Below are positions 51,379 to 60,720 of a DNA stretch of 64,000 nt, piece after piece. A model generated the notes under the pieces. It did not search any database. It saw nothing but the letters and a program-made list of their open reading frames with translations, and was not told the origin of the DNA. The first letter of the stretch is position 1. Each line of letters starts with the position of its first letter. A program made the position numbers and the translations under genes. The DNA is from Dyadobacter sp. CECT 9275 (GTDB taxonomy: Bacteria; Bacteroidota; Bacteroidia; Cytophagales; Spirosomataceae), in NCBI RefSeq assembly GCF_907164905.1, contig NZ_CAJRAF010000004.1, positions 496,001 through 560,000 of the forward strand, given 5' to 3'.

Positions 51379-52005
51379 GGAATAGGATAAAATTTTAAAT
51401 TATAATCCACTTTTTTTGACTACCATATACACTAGTACGGTGTTTATCTCAAAATACACTACATGAACAATATTGTTATTTTTAAATACTTAAAAGATTA
51501 CAATCTTTTAGATAATTGTTTAAATTTCAGATATTTATATATTTAACATATTTAATATAAATCATTTTATAGCGACAATAAAAAACGGCACTTATTCAAA
51601 TAACAGCTACATCTTTTTGATTTAAATATTCATGAAAATTATCCAATTTCACACAAATCAGGTATGTTTAATTCAATTATCAAAAAATAAAATGAATAAA
51701 AATGGTGTCTGAATATTATAAATCAAAAAGCATATTTCAGTTCCAATACCATGTATTTTATCAAACTTCTACTTTCTGAATTGCCCGATATTTTTATAAA
51801 TATTTAAACAAAATATATCATTACATTTTATCTCATCTATTCACTTTTGCAATTGGCGAAATAGGAGATCCAGCCCGACGTGGTTTTACCGGCCTGTCTT
51901 AACATAGAAAAATGTAAATGGGCAGAGTTCTTCTTTTCCAGGAGGAAGATTGGTTTCTTTACGGATTGATTTACAGAACAAGATAATCCCGGAAGATTCA
52001 GTATC
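51379..52005. other. Long AT-rich intergenic region
   Basis: About 630 bases between divergent genes, the largest gap in the window, and far richer in A and T than its surroundings, most so at 51480-51840. A 66-codon minus-strand frame at 51837-52037 overlaps the serine-hydrolase start and has no protein character. I see no TAnnTTTG box at usable distance, no clear hairpin and no repeat. It should hold promoters for both neighbours. Confidence 0.45.
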
Positions 52006-53634
52006 ATGAAAAAGATTTTGCTATTGCTGTTTTTCATCTCTGCCCATGCAGCTTCTACCGCCCAAACCCGGCAGGATACCGTAGCACTGATCGAGAAAAT
52101 ATTCGAGCTTTACAAACCCGCTAATCCGGGTTGCCAACTGGCTGTAAGCCGAAACGGGCAGGTGATTTTTTCAAGAGCCTGGGGCACGGCCGACCTGGAA
52201 CATCAGGTTCCGTTAACCACCAAGTCAGTTATAGAAGCCGGTTCGGTTTCCAAGCAATTTACCGCAGCGGCTATTTTGTTGTTGGAACAATCTGGCATAC
52301 TGTCTCTGCATGATGACGTCAGGAAATATGTACCCGAACTCCCCGATTACGGAACCCCGATCACGTTACAGCAATTGATGCAGCATACCAGCGGTTTAAA
52401 AGACTGGGGCAGCATCATGGCGCTATCCGACTGGCCCAGAAGCACCAAAACATACAGCAACCGCGACGTGCTCTATATTCTCAGCCACCAACCCTCCTTA
52501 AATCACCGGCCCGGTGATGAATATCTGTACAGCAATTCCAATTATGTGCTGCTGGCCATCATCACGGAGCGGGTCAGTGGCAAAAGCCTGGCTGAATTTA
52601 CGCGTTCGGCTATTTTTGAGCCAGCGGGGATGACACATACCCAATGGCGCTCGGACCTTAAAAAGGTGGTCTTGAACCGTGCCGTTGCGTATGGAAAAAA
52701 CGAGGATGGCTACTTTACCGACATGCCTAATGAAAATGTTTACGGAAACGGGGGCCTGTTGACCACAGCCGAAGATCTGCTGCGCTGGAACCGCTATTAC
52801 GTGACGGGAAAACTTGGCAATCCTTCTCTGCTGGCCAGGCAACTCAGTGTCAAGCCGTTGAACGGCGGTCAGGCCAATACTTACGCCGCGGGTTTACGTG
52901 TGGACTCCCTCCGTGGCTGGCTCAGCATTACGCATGATGGGGCAACGGCAGGGTATCGTTCCATTTTAGAATACTATCCTGAACTGGACCTATCCATTGC
53001 CTGGCTGGCCAACACGGCTGAATTCGACGGAATGCATGACGGAACCGCCGAGCTGCGCAATCTGCTGATAGAAGACAAATCCGTGAAAAGGGTATATCAA
53101 AATCCGGAGCCGATCACCCTTGCAGCAGAAAAACTGAAACGCTATACCGGGTGGTACCGGGATATCCTTACGGGCAACGGTTTGCTGCTGACCGTGAAAG
53201 ACAATCAACTGACGGCCAATAAAGGAGGTATACTGACTCCAATTGCAGAGGATGAATTTATGCAGGGACAGGCACGGCTGGAAGTGCTGGGCGGACCGAG
53301 AAAACGACTGAGGCTCAGCGGTGGTTCCAGAACGATCGTTTACGAAGCCGTAGCACCCGCCATGGAGAATCCACAGGTTCTGAAGGAGTATACCGGGGAA
53401 TATTACTCAGACCAAACAGACGCCAGATTAACCGTCGGCCTGAGTGAAGGACGGCTCATCATTCACCGTTATTCCGGTGCGGACTATGGACTGATACCTA
53501 CTTACAAGGATGGATTCGCTATACAGAATTCATCTGTTATTGTCCATTTCGAGCGAAACAAAAGCGGCGCGATTACCATGCTGAACTTTACAACCGCCAG
53601 AGTAAGAAACATTGGTTTTAAAAAAATCAGATAG
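52006..53634 (+). CDS. Class C beta-lactamase-related serine hydrolase, exported
   Basis: A 542-residue protein with a signal peptide (about 1-20, ending STAQT). The AmpC-like motifs are Ser80-x-x-Lys83 (AGSVSKQFTAA), Tyr-Ser-Asn in DEYLYSNSNYVLL, and His-Asp-Gly in ITHDGATAGY (near 309) in place of KTG. After about residue 360 a C-terminal beta domain (RVYQNPEPITLAAEKLKRYT) resembles the Pab87-type octamer domain of peptidase family S12. It may be a peptidase or esterase of the envelope rather than a true beta-lactamase. It is a single gene. Confidence 0.88.
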   Translation: MKKILLLLFFISAHAASTAQTRQDTVALIEKIFELYKPANPGCQLAVSRNGQVIFSRAWGTADLEHQVPLTTKSVIEAGSVSKQFTAAAILLLEQSGILSLHDDVRKYVPELPDYGTPITLQQLMQHTSGLKDWGSIMALSDWPRSTKTYSNRDVLYILSHQPSLNHRPGDEYLYSNSNYVLLAIITERVSGKSLAEFTRSAIFEPAGMTHTQWRSDLKKVVLNRAVAYGKNEDGYFTDMPNENVYGNGGLLTTAEDLLRWNRYYVTGKLGNPSLLARQLSVKPLNGGQANTYAAGLRVDSLRGWLSITHDGATAGYRSILEYYPELDLSIAWLANTAEFDGMHDGTAELRNLLIEDKSVKRVYQNPEPITLAAEKLKRYTGWYRDILTGNGLLLTVKDNQLTANKGGILTPIAEDEFMQGQARLEVLGGPRKRLRLSGGSRTIVYEAVAPAMENPQVLKEYTGEYYSDQTDARLTVGLSEGRLIIHRYSGADYGLIPTYKDGFAIQNSSVIVHFERNKSGAITMLNFTTARVRNIGFKKIR

Positions 53635-53788
53635 TATCTGGCTGATTTCAATACTTTTACTGAAAAACCGGTATTTACGCCGGGCTAATGTGGGTAGCAT
53701 CCTGGGTAGTGATCAATCGATTTGTAAACATGTACAGATAAAATGATCACCAATTTCAACTGAGAGCACCGCCCTGCAGATTCCGGGG

Positions 53789-54460
53789 TCAGGAGATACC
53801 GACATCGGCATTCCTGTATTTGGGAAGTTGCAACTGCCTGCGCATATTCCTGAAAGTACGCAGCGGGCCTTCTGTCGCAAACATATTCACCACACAAGCG
53901 GGAATAATCCCCCCGGGGTCCACCAGAAGACTATATTCGAGTTTTACCCGGTCGCCTCCCTTCAAGGGTGTAATAATCCATTTTCCTATTGAATGTTCCA
54001 CCCTGACAATTCCGTTTTTCTTAGCCACTTTCCCTGCGACCGACGGAGCCTCCACTGTGACAACCTTTGTGGCCGGATCCTGAAAAATACGCATATGTGT
54101 TACAAAATCACGATTGCTTAAAGGCCAGGGCAGACTGACCTCAGTATAATAATACAGTTCCAACGGAGATACCCTCTCGAGAAGGATACAAGATCGGGTA
54201 TGACATACCCAACGCTCCGATGCCGGAATATCCAGTAATAAGGCAACCACCTGTGAGGCGGTCGCTTTCACTTCACACTCCACTTTGAGTGCTTTTACTT
54301 TTGAGTCAGCCACGGTTTGGGTATAGATCTTAATACCGTCCTCCACGGTGCGTAACTGCCAGGAAGGCTGTGCGCACAATGGCGGCATGGAAGATGCTAT
54401 CCATACCAGCAAACATACCATGAGCTTATTGTAGTTAATTTCCCCGGCCAAGATGCTCAT
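53789..54460 (-). CDS. START-domain protein, probably exported
   Basis: A 223-residue protein from the ATG at 54460; the frame extends to a TTG at 54496 and an ATG at 54421 is also possible. A hydrophobic segment ending SMPPLCAQ looks like a signal peptide. WQLRTVEDGIKIYTQTVADS opens a START domain (mammalian StAR-like layout), with the late SLLVDPGGIIPACVVNMFA helix typical of the C-terminus. It would bind a lipid or similar ligand in the periplasm. It is a single gene. Confidence 0.82.
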   Translation of the reverse strand: MSILAGEINYNKLMVCLLVWIASSMPPLCAQPSWQLRTVEDGIKIYTQTVADSKVKALKVECEVKATASQVVALLLDIPASERWVCHTRSCILLERVSPLELYYYTEVSLPWPLSNRDFVTHMRIFQDPATKVVTVEAPSVAGKVAKKNGIVRVEHSIGKWIITPLKGGDRVKLEYSLLVDPGGIIPACVVNMFATEGPLRTFRNMRRQLQLPKYRNADVGIS

Positions 54461-54709
54461 CCGTTCTAGTTGAAATAATCCCTGTTTTATTGTCAACCCT
54501 AAAATGGATTGGCATTAGCCCAGAGACCAGAACAGGCAAAGGAAGGTTGCAACGCGCTGCGCGCAAATTAGTTAACGGTAAAAATCAGGTTTCAGCAATT
54601 AAGAAAAATACTTTGGACAGATCAGCCGGGAGGCAGACCCGCATACTAAATCCCGGAAGAAGCAATCACCAGAGTCACGTAAATTGAGAAGAAGCAGATA
54701 AAAAAGTAT

Positions 54710-54898
54710 CTAGGCCAGCTCACAGCCATTTTCGCTGAAATACTTTACCTCACCGGTTTTTTCATTACGGCATTTAACCTTGCCCGTAAACTTGACCGTG
54801 GCGCCCTTACGTATGTTTTCGTGTTCCAGGATTATCCAGGTATCGGCACTCCTTTTCACTTTTACACGTACGCGGTCGTTATATTTTTGTACTGGCAT
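54710..54898 (-). CDS. Small hypothetical protein, possible OB-like
   Basis: A 62-residue protein started at ATG 54898, where PVQKYNDRVRVKVKRSADTW begins; the longer frame to 54973 adds a stretch without such character. It is basic and strand rich, with VKFTGKVKCRNEKTGEVKYF and a final Cys, which could be a small beta barrel. I do not recognise a family. Composition supports a real gene, with low certainty. Confidence 0.4.
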   Translation of the reverse strand: MPVQKYNDRVRVKVKRSADTWIILEHENIRKGATVKFTGKVKCRNEKTGEVKYFSENGCELA

Positions 54899-55175
54899 AG
54901 GACTATTTGAGGTATTCGGGAACGCAAAGATAGGCAAATAATCCGATTGAACTTTCAGATACCATGCAGGCACCGAGGCCGCAGCTGTCTGTTACTTTGA
55001 GAAAGGTCTTCCACGACCTCTTTTTCGGCACCGACCAGAAATTCTGCAACCGGCTTTACCAGACAAGGCGTGCTTAATGCAACAGTATATTTTTCTCATT
55101 CATACCAGTGGATTTTGTAAAAGGGCTGCTGAGGTATCATTTTCAGGTACAAATCACAGTTTTAATCCACAAAAA

Positions 55176-55211
55176 AGCCCTTCGCAGCTAACAAACCAGC
55201 CGAGAAGGACT
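55176..55211 (-). terminator. Hairpin terminator of the phosphoesterase gene
   Basis: Arms 55176-55188 and 55199-55211 pair over 13 positions with three mismatches. On the minus strand TTTTTTGTGG follows the stem, 40 bases past the stop of the metallophosphoesterase gene. Confidence 0.55.
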
Positions 55212-55250
55212 CAAAAATATACAGTATTGATAGCTAGTATGTTACGGTAA

Positions 55251-56213
55251 TTATTTCGTTAATTCTGTTTCGTACAATACGTTTCCGACATGGTTTATCG
55301 CCTTTACATTCAGCCTTTTTGTATCCATAGAAAAATACATAAAGCCATTTTCCGCAGCCTGGAATTTACTGTAAGATACTCCGGCTGTAACAGTAGAGAT
55401 TTCTGAACCGGCGCCCGATATAAACTGATGCGTATAACCTTCCGGTTTAAGATGCTGCATGGAATGTTCGTGCCCGGAGAGATATACGTCTACTTTATGT
55501 GTTTCAAAAGTTTTGCTCAAAGCAGCCCTGATGGCCAGTGTTTCGTAGTTGCTGATCCTCGGCCCCACCGTATAATAAGGATGGTGCCCCACCACTATCT
55601 TCCACTTTACATCTGCGGAGGCTTGTTTTAGCGTATCATTTATCCATTCAATCTGCTTTTCTGCTTCCGCTTTATCAGCCTCAAATATCATCTTGTTGGT
55701 ATCAATCATCACCATCAGCAATTTCCCGTTTTCCTTGCCGATGGGTATTTCCTTGGCATAATAGCGGGCAGGCATTTTCCAGCGACGGCTTATCTTGCCA
55801 TACCGTATCTGAGCATCGGGGTCGGTCATATAATCGTGGTTTCCCAGGATTGCGTACCAGTCGCACTGCAGCGCATAGGCCGTGTAAACATTTTCGAAGG
55901 AATAATGCCAAAGCGGGTCATGTTCACTGATTACCCCCTTGGGATAAAAATTATCTCCTACGGAAACCACAAAATTATTCCGGTGTTTACCTGCCCAGGC
56001 TCCCATTTGTTTACCAACTTCCAGCTGAAGGAATTCACCATTTCGACCCCAGTCTCCCAGCGCCATAAAATTCAGCGCGTAACCATCTGCCACAATCCCT
56101 TTTCCGGTGAGATCCTCACTTTCAAGATATGTTACTTTGGGCTCAGCCAGCGCTTCCAGGGGGCCAAGTAAGGATGCGCCTATACTGGTTGAAAGAAAAT
56201 CTCTGCGTTTCAT
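55251..56213 (-). CDS. Metallophosphoesterase (purple-acid-phosphatase-like), exported
   Basis: A 320-residue protein with a Tat-like signal (MKRRDFLSTSIGASLLGPLE). The phosphatase motifs appear in order: GDWGRNGEF, SVGDNFYPKG, LGNHDYMTDP, VGHHPYYTVG and SGHEHSMQHL, giving the metal-binding Asp, Asn and His set. Purple acid phosphatase-type enzymes release phosphate from organic esters in the envelope; a nucleotidase or phosphodiesterase is also possible. It stands alone. Confidence 0.9.
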   Translation of the reverse strand: MKRRDFLSTSIGASLLGPLEALAEPKVTYLESEDLTGKGIVADGYALNFMALGDWGRNGEFLQLEVGKQMGAWAGKHRNNFVVSVGDNFYPKGVISEHDPLWHYSFENVYTAYALQCDWYAILGNHDYMTDPDAQIRYGKISRRWKMPARYYAKEIPIGKENGKLLMVMIDTNKMIFEADKAEAEKQIEWINDTLKQASADVKWKIVVGHHPYYTVGPRISNYETLAIRAALSKTFETHKVDVYLSGHEHSMQHLKPEGYTHQFISGAGSEISTVTAGVSYSKFQAAENGFMYFSMDTKRLNVKAINHVGNVLYETELTK

Positions 56214-56433
56214 AGTAAATTATCCGGTGTCGTTGAATACGGTGTTCCGAAGTGGAAGTTCGGATACCTATTAGTTAGTATGCTCAAAATGGCATTTTGG
56301 ACTATTCAGCCACCTGTTTTGTTTTGACAGACTACCTTTGAGATATAAGCCTGTCTGTTCCGACACATAGGACATCCGCTGCACCGGGCAATCGGGTGCG
56401 ATGAGAAAAAACAATTATCGGGGAATAAGTCAA

Positions 56434-57576
56434 TCAGTAACCTGACAAATCCAGGTCATAACTTTCTTTCATTTCCACCCGCTTGCCCATTTTCTTCTGA
56501 ATAATTTTAAAATGATGCGTATCCTCGGGTATGATCAGGGAAATAGCCTCCCCGGGAGCCTCGGCACGTCCTGTTCTTCCGATGCGGTGTACATAATCCT
56601 TGGGAGAACGGGGCAATTCATAATTGATAACAAAAGGAAGAAACCGGATGTCAATTCCTCTTCCAACCAGGTCGGTCGCCACCAGAACGGTTAATCTGCC
56701 TGTTTTAAACCGATTTAATGTCTCCGTCCTGGCTCCCTGGCTTTTCCCGCTGTGCATAGCGGCTGCCTGTATACCATTTTTGGAAAGCTTTTCGACAAGA
56801 TTATCAGCCGTTCGGGTTGCAGATACAAATACCAGTACCTGCTTCATTTCTCTTGTTTTAATGAGGTATCGCAGCAAAGGCCCTTTTCTGTCGGGATCAA
56901 CAAAATATCCGGTTTGCCTGATGAGGTCCAGATTCTGCTCCTCCTCTTCTATCTCAACTTTAACCGGGTTCCGAAGTATGCTTTTATGAATGGCTTCAAT
57001 TTCATCACCCAAGGTGGCAGAAAAAAGTATACTCTGCCGCTTTTTGGGCAGCAGGAAAAAGATATCCTTCATCTCCTCAGCAAACCCCATACTCAGCATT
57101 TTATCCGCTTCGTCCAGCACCAGAATCTCCGTTTCTCCGATCGTCAGCGCTTTGTGAGACAGCAAGTCCAGCAACCTTCCCGGAGTAGCCACCAGTATCT
57201 CAACATTCTGTAAACCAATCATCTGTGGATTAATGGACACACCGCCATATACGGCCAGCGTTTTTACTTTCCTGGGTAGCCTTTCTCCGAATGTCTGAAA
57301 CACAACCGCTATCTGAACGGCCAGCTCGCGCGTCGGAACGAGTACCAATACACGGATTGACCTGTTGCGCGGAGCCCCCTTACTTTGAAACCATTCCAGA
57401 ATTGGCAAAACAAAACCCGCTGTTTTTCCGGATCCCGTCTTAGCTATTCCCAGCACGTCGCTCCCACGGAGTATGGCCGGAATAGCCGCCTCCTGTATCG
57501 GATAGGGTTTCGTATAGTTCTGTTGGGTGATTGTTTCCAGGAGAGATTCGGAAAGACCAAGAGATTTGAATGTCAT
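56434..57576 (-). CDS. DEAD-box ATP-dependent RNA helicase
   Basis: A 380-residue protein with the full motif set: Q motif (FKSLGLSE to PYPIQEAAIP), Walker A TGSGKTAGF (Lys51), PTRELAVQIA, TPGRLLDLL, DEADKML, LFSATLGDE, and the C-terminal ATDLVGRGID and YVHRIGRTGRAE. It unwinds structured RNA, probably in ribosome assembly or cold adaptation; the short C-terminus lacks a long basic tail like RhlE's. A -7 box, TATCTTTG, lies at 57605-57612 on this strand, 29 bases before the start. Confidence 0.94.
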   Translation of the reverse strand: MTFKSLGLSESLLETITQQNYTKPYPIQEAAIPAILRGSDVLGIAKTGSGKTAGFVLPILEWFQSKGAPRNRSIRVLVLVPTRELAVQIAVVFQTFGERLPRKVKTLAVYGGVSINPQMIGLQNVEILVATPGRLLDLLSHKALTIGETEILVLDEADKMLSMGFAEEMKDIFFLLPKKRQSILFSATLGDEIEAIHKSILRNPVKVEIEEEEQNLDLIRQTGYFVDPDRKGPLLRYLIKTREMKQVLVFVSATRTADNLVEKLSKNGIQAAAMHSGKSQGARTETLNRFKTGRLTVLVATDLVGRGIDIRFLPFVINYELPRSPKDYVHRIGRTGRAEAPGEAISLIIPEDTHHFKIIQKKMGKRVEMKESYDLDLSGY

Positions 57577-57604
57577 AAAGTACTATCAGGTGTTTGATTT
57601 TTTA

Positions 57605-57612
57605 CAAAGATA
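57605..57612 (-). promoter_or_regulatory. -7 box of the DEAD-box helicase gene
   Basis: On the minus strand TATCTTTG matches TAnnTTTG, giving a start near 57598 and a leader of about 20 bases. No TTTG at -33 spacing is visible. Confidence 0.45.
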
Positions 57613-57883
57613 CCATTTAATCGTATGACCTGTGACGACAGCGCCATTTCTCCAGCCAACCGGTATTCAAACATTCGGTGGAATCTAAAAACAATTCACC
57701 CTAAGTAACGTTGTCAAAGCAGGTGTTTTGTAAATTTAACACTGCATCAATCCGTCGGTAAATAGCGTAAAAGAGTTAATATAAAACCCTGGTAAATACC
57801 GGAATCAGCCATTTAATCAATTTGTCAGTTAAAAACTCACAGTACCTTCCCTTTTCATAACACCCATCCCTGACCTCTCAATC
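57613..57883. other. Intergenic region between the helicase and OmpA genes
   Basis: About 270 bases upstream of divergent genes (307 from start to start). Apart from the helicase -7 box nothing conserved is seen: no hairpin, repeat or small gene. The ompA-like gene's promoter must lie here. Confidence 0.4.
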
Positions 57884-59218
57884 ATGTTTTTGTTATCTGT
57901 TTTCTGGTCGTTTTTACTATTGCCTCAGGAACCATACAGGTCGGCGAAGTTAGTAGCCGACGAAAAAATAAGGATTCACGGGAGCTGTTTTGATGTACAG
58001 ACCGGAATTGATTTAAAGATTAAAGCCACGGCTTTGATGCAGGACAGGAAAATAGCCCTGGGAGAAAGTGATGCGGAAGGAAACTTTGATCTCCGAATGG
58101 ACAGCGGAACCAGGTTTCTGGCGTTTGAAGCGAAAGGGTTTCATACTGCCATTATACCGGTAAACATCGTTGGAAAAATTGAAACCAGCACAGGATTCAA
58201 AATCCGGGTACCAATGATTGCCAGCGATTCGCAGCAGGTTTCGATGGTCACCAAGGTAAAACCAGGTACCACGGATTCCGCCAAACGCTCCCCAGTTAAT
58301 AAAATGGCGCTGTTCCAGATAAAAGCTGCTCACAATGGTCAGAGGATCCCGGCGAAAGTATGCCTTACCTATACCAGAACTAACAGGACACAATGTTTTG
58401 ATGCGGACTCGACCCAAGCTTTCACCCCTTACAACCTCGACCAGCAGGATAAAATTGCGTTCATCGTCAGTGCTGACGGGTATCAGGATTATATTGGAAC
58501 ATTGATTAACGACCAGCCCGACAATCTGGAAGAACTTTACAAGATTAAATTACTGAAGTCATTCCACCCCTTGGTACTGGATTTTGATGTACCTCAGAAC
58601 CTGGATATTGATTATGAAATTACCAACGGCCAAACGGCCCAAACTAATTTTTCCTTCAAACGAGGGGGGCACCTTCCCTCTCTTAGCCTGAATATCAGGG
58701 CGGGACAATACCAGTTCATTGCAAAAAGCGGAGACGGACAGATCCTGCTCAATGAACGGATGGTGCTTGAACCGGGAATTAATCTAAAATCCGTCAGGCT
58801 GAAAAAGCCGGATATGGCTCCTGCTCATGTAAGCGGCCCTACTTTGAAGCCGTCGGATACTGGCCAGAAAAAAGTAGTAAGGTCTGGTACCGCAACCTTG
58901 TATTTCGATCAGAGCAGCTATCATTTAAGACCGGAAGTAAAAGGAATACTCGACTCGCTATCACAGATTATGATCAGCCACCCAAACTTGGAGGCCCAGA
59001 TCACCGGTTATTCTGACAACGTCGGAAAGAGGCAGCTAAACTTAATATTATCGGAATACCGCGCACGGGTAGTGGTAGCTTATCTCAAGCAGAAAGGTAT
59101 CCGCCCAGGGCAAATACACTTTTCGTGGAAAGGACCCGATTCCCCGGCCGCACCAAACGATACAGAGGAAAACCGAATCAAAAACCGGCGGGTTCTGGTC
59201 TTGTTTTCAGAGCGGTAA
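57884..59218 (+). CDS. OmpA-family outer-membrane protein with carboxypeptidase-regulatory-like domains
   Basis: A 444-residue protein with an N-terminal hydrophobic segment (about 1-14) as signal. Residues about 28-95 (IRIHGSCFDVQTGIDLKIKA) read as a CarboxypepD-regulatory-like beta domain, with a second unit near 140-220. The C-terminal OmpA domain is clear: ATLYFDQSSYHLRPEVKGIL, ITGYSDNVGKRQLNLILSEY and RARVVVAYLKQKGI, then NRIKNRRVLVLF. It would bind peptidoglycan and link the outer membrane to the wall. It is a single gene. Confidence 0.88.
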   Translation: MFLLSVFWSFLLLPQEPYRSAKLVADEKIRIHGSCFDVQTGIDLKIKATALMQDRKIALGESDAEGNFDLRMDSGTRFLAFEAKGFHTAIIPVNIVGKIETSTGFKIRVPMIASDSQQVSMVTKVKPGTTDSAKRSPVNKMALFQIKAAHNGQRIPAKVCLTYTRTNRTQCFDADSTQAFTPYNLDQQDKIAFIVSADGYQDYIGTLINDQPDNLEELYKIKLLKSFHPLVLDFDVPQNLDIDYEITNGQTAQTNFSFKRGGHLPSLSLNIRAGQYQFIAKSGDGQILLNERMVLEPGINLKSVRLKKPDMAPAHVSGPTLKPSDTGQKKVVRSGTATLYFDQSSYHLRPEVKGILDSLSQIMISHPNLEAQITGYSDNVGKRQLNLILSEYRARVVVAYLKQKGIRPGQIHFSWKGPDSPAAPNDTEENRIKNRRVLVLFSER

Positions 59219-59249
59219 AATTATTGGCTTGGGTACCTTTGTTTTGCAA

Positions 59250-59600
59250 CTACGGTTTTTTTGTCTTTTTACCGGTATCAGCCGGGCCGGCACCTTCCAC
59301 ATAAATCGTTTTCCTTTTTCTTTTAACGGTATAACTCACCGTCGAATCGGCATCGGGACGCCCGGTGCTGCTTCTGCTCCCCTGTATAGTGCCGGTGGAG
59401 TTTACGGCACCATTGTCATTCAGAATGGCCCCTGTTCCCTTTGTTAAGCTATCTGCCCCGCTAACCTGGGTGGTTTTCCGGGTTTTCCTGTGGTAGGTAT
59501 GATTCTGAGAAGATCGTTTCCCGTTGTCCTCCGTCTGCGCGAGCAGCATTTCCGGAAGTGCAAACAAAGTAAAGAATAGTATGATTATCAGCTTTTTCAT
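59250..59600 (-). CDS. Small exported hypothetical protein
   Basis: A 116-residue protein from ATG 59600, which gives the clean signal peptide MKKLIIILFFTLFALPEMLL ending AQTED; the longer frame to 59684 has none. The mature part is Ser/Thr/Lys-rich and low in hydrophobics (SGADSLTKGTGAILND, GSRSSTGRPDADSTVSY), so it may be unfolded. I do not recognise a family. It converges with the ompA-like gene. Confidence 0.55.
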   Translation of the reverse strand: MKKLIIILFFTLFALPEMLLAQTEDNGKRSSQNHTYHRKTRKTTQVSGADSLTKGTGAILNDNGAVNSTGTIQGSRSSTGRPDADSTVSYTVKRKRKTIYVEGAGPADTGKKTKKP

Positions 59601-59923
59601 AAAAAGTATGTTAGTATGCATAACACAGACACAACTCCCGGCGTCCTGCCACGATATAAAAATATCGTTCCAGACTGGCTTCACCTGATTGCCAGAACTT
59701 TCACGGCCCTGATAGTTGCAGATACTTACAATATAGCACTTTAAAAGATAACTCCGTTTTTAAACCGTTACCTTCTTACAGGAAAATATATCAACCGCTG
59801 TTAGTATCCTCCTACATGTTCCTGAAACCGAAGTGCAGTCCCCTGCATAACACCGGTCAGCACGCCCTTTTCCCTCTCCTGTTATCTTATTGTTAACCCG
59901 GCACCAACCAAAGTTTTGATTGG

Positions 59924-59931
59924 TACCTTTG
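59924..59931 (+). promoter_or_regulatory. -7 box of the gene at 59957
   Basis: TACCTTTG, a TAnnTTTG match, ends 25 bases before the ATG. It sits in a short imperfect inverted repeat (GGCACCAA / TTGGTACC, 59900-59927). A -33 TTTG at proper spacing is missing. Confidence 0.4.
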
Positions 59932-59956
59932 TAACCCGGCAATAACGATTTAGCAC

Positions 59957-60259
59957 ATGAAACACGAAAAAACAGTTACACTTAAAACCGGACGGTTACT
60001 GAAAATAATAGTGACCGAGGTACACTCCCTGCTTTGTTCAGAAGGCACAATACAGGTTGAGGTACTGGTAATGGACCCTAAGGACGACGATTTCCGACTG
60101 CCTATCGGAGAAAGCCATCCGCAGTTCTGGAAACTAAAAAGACTTAATGAGCAACAGGCCAGAACCTTACAGATCCAATATAGCGGTGTGATGGACAAAC
60201 AGATCAAAAGAGCAATAAAGGAATTCAGACGTATGACGGATGAACTCGTTTTAAGCTAG
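59957..60259 (+). CDS. Small hypothetical protein
   Basis: A 100-residue cytosolic protein (KHEKTVTLKTGRLLKIIVTE, later LPIGESHPQFWKLKRLNEQQ). It has a mixed strand-helix pattern with a basic C-terminal helix. I do not recognise a family; the composition and a promoter match upstream support a real gene. It is the last gene before the tRNA. Confidence 0.6.
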   Translation: MKHEKTVTLKTGRLLKIIVTEVHSLLCSEGTIQVEVLVMDPKDDDFRLPIGESHPQFWKLKRLNEQQARTLQIQYSGVMDKQIKRAIKEFRRMTDELVLS

Positions 60260-60391
60260 GCCGCCTTGATACTTTTCATTTAACCGAATGAAACCTGGCA
60301 GTACGCCCGTCGGATTTAGTTTTTGTAACACCATTACTCAGAAGTGCCAGAGTAGCAGGTGGGACCAAATATCCATTAAAACACACTTTCA

Positions 60392-60423
60392 TTTGTAAAT
60401 AAAAAATAGAAAGATTATGTTTG
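60392..60423 (+). promoter_or_regulatory. Promoter of the tRNA-Ser gene
   Basis: TTTG (60392-60395) and TATGTTTG (60416-60423) are separated by 20 bases, the best Bacteroidota promoter in the window. Transcription would start near 60429, about 13 bases before the mature tRNA. Confidence 0.8.
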
Positions 60424-60441
60424 CACCCTGATTAACCAAAT

Positions 60442-60528
60442 AGAGAGGTGCCCGAGTGGTTGAAGGGGCTACCCTGGAAAGGTAGTATATGGGTAACTGT
60501 ATCGAGAGTTCGAATCTCTTCCTCTCTG
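60442..60528 (+). tRNA. tRNA-Ser (anticodon GGA)
   Basis: An 87-base tRNA with a seven-base-pair acceptor (AGAGAGG / CCTCTCT), the anticodon stem CTACC (60469-60473) / GGTAG (60481-60485) around loop CTGGAAA with anticodon GGA at 60476-60478, a long variable arm as in class II tRNAs, and a T arm GAGAG-TTCGAAT-CTCTT. The discriminator is G; CCA is not encoded. It reads UCC and UCU codons. An integrase starts about 190 bases after it. Confidence 0.93.
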
Positions 60529-60560
60529 CAAAATATCATTAAATGACCAAAATGGGGCGA

Positions 60561-60590
60561 ACAACTACTTAGTTAACTAGGTAGTTGTCT
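60561..60590 (+). terminator. Hairpin terminator of the tRNA-Ser gene
   Basis: ACAACTACTTAGTT (60561-60574) and AACTAGGTAGTTGT (60575-60588) form a 28-base palindrome with one mismatch, followed by CTTTGTTTTAC. It lies 32 bases past the tRNA end and probably ends its transcript. Confidence 0.65.
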
Positions 60591-60720
60591 TTGTTTTACA
60601 GCATTTGTAATCATTTATCAAATTGCGGTTACGTATTGGGTTACGGCTAAATAGTGCCGGTTACGGCATTTTTCCCTAACACACCAATTTAAGAGTACCG
60701 TGATTAATTTCCTTCCCACA

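Noticed and set aside
51837..52037. Minus-strand frame of 66 codons in the AT-rich gap
   Set aside because: Runs into the signal peptide of the serine hydrolase and shows no protein pattern.
54490..54687. Plus-strand frame of 65 codons
   Set aside because: Basic, low-complexity translation; no start signal or family.
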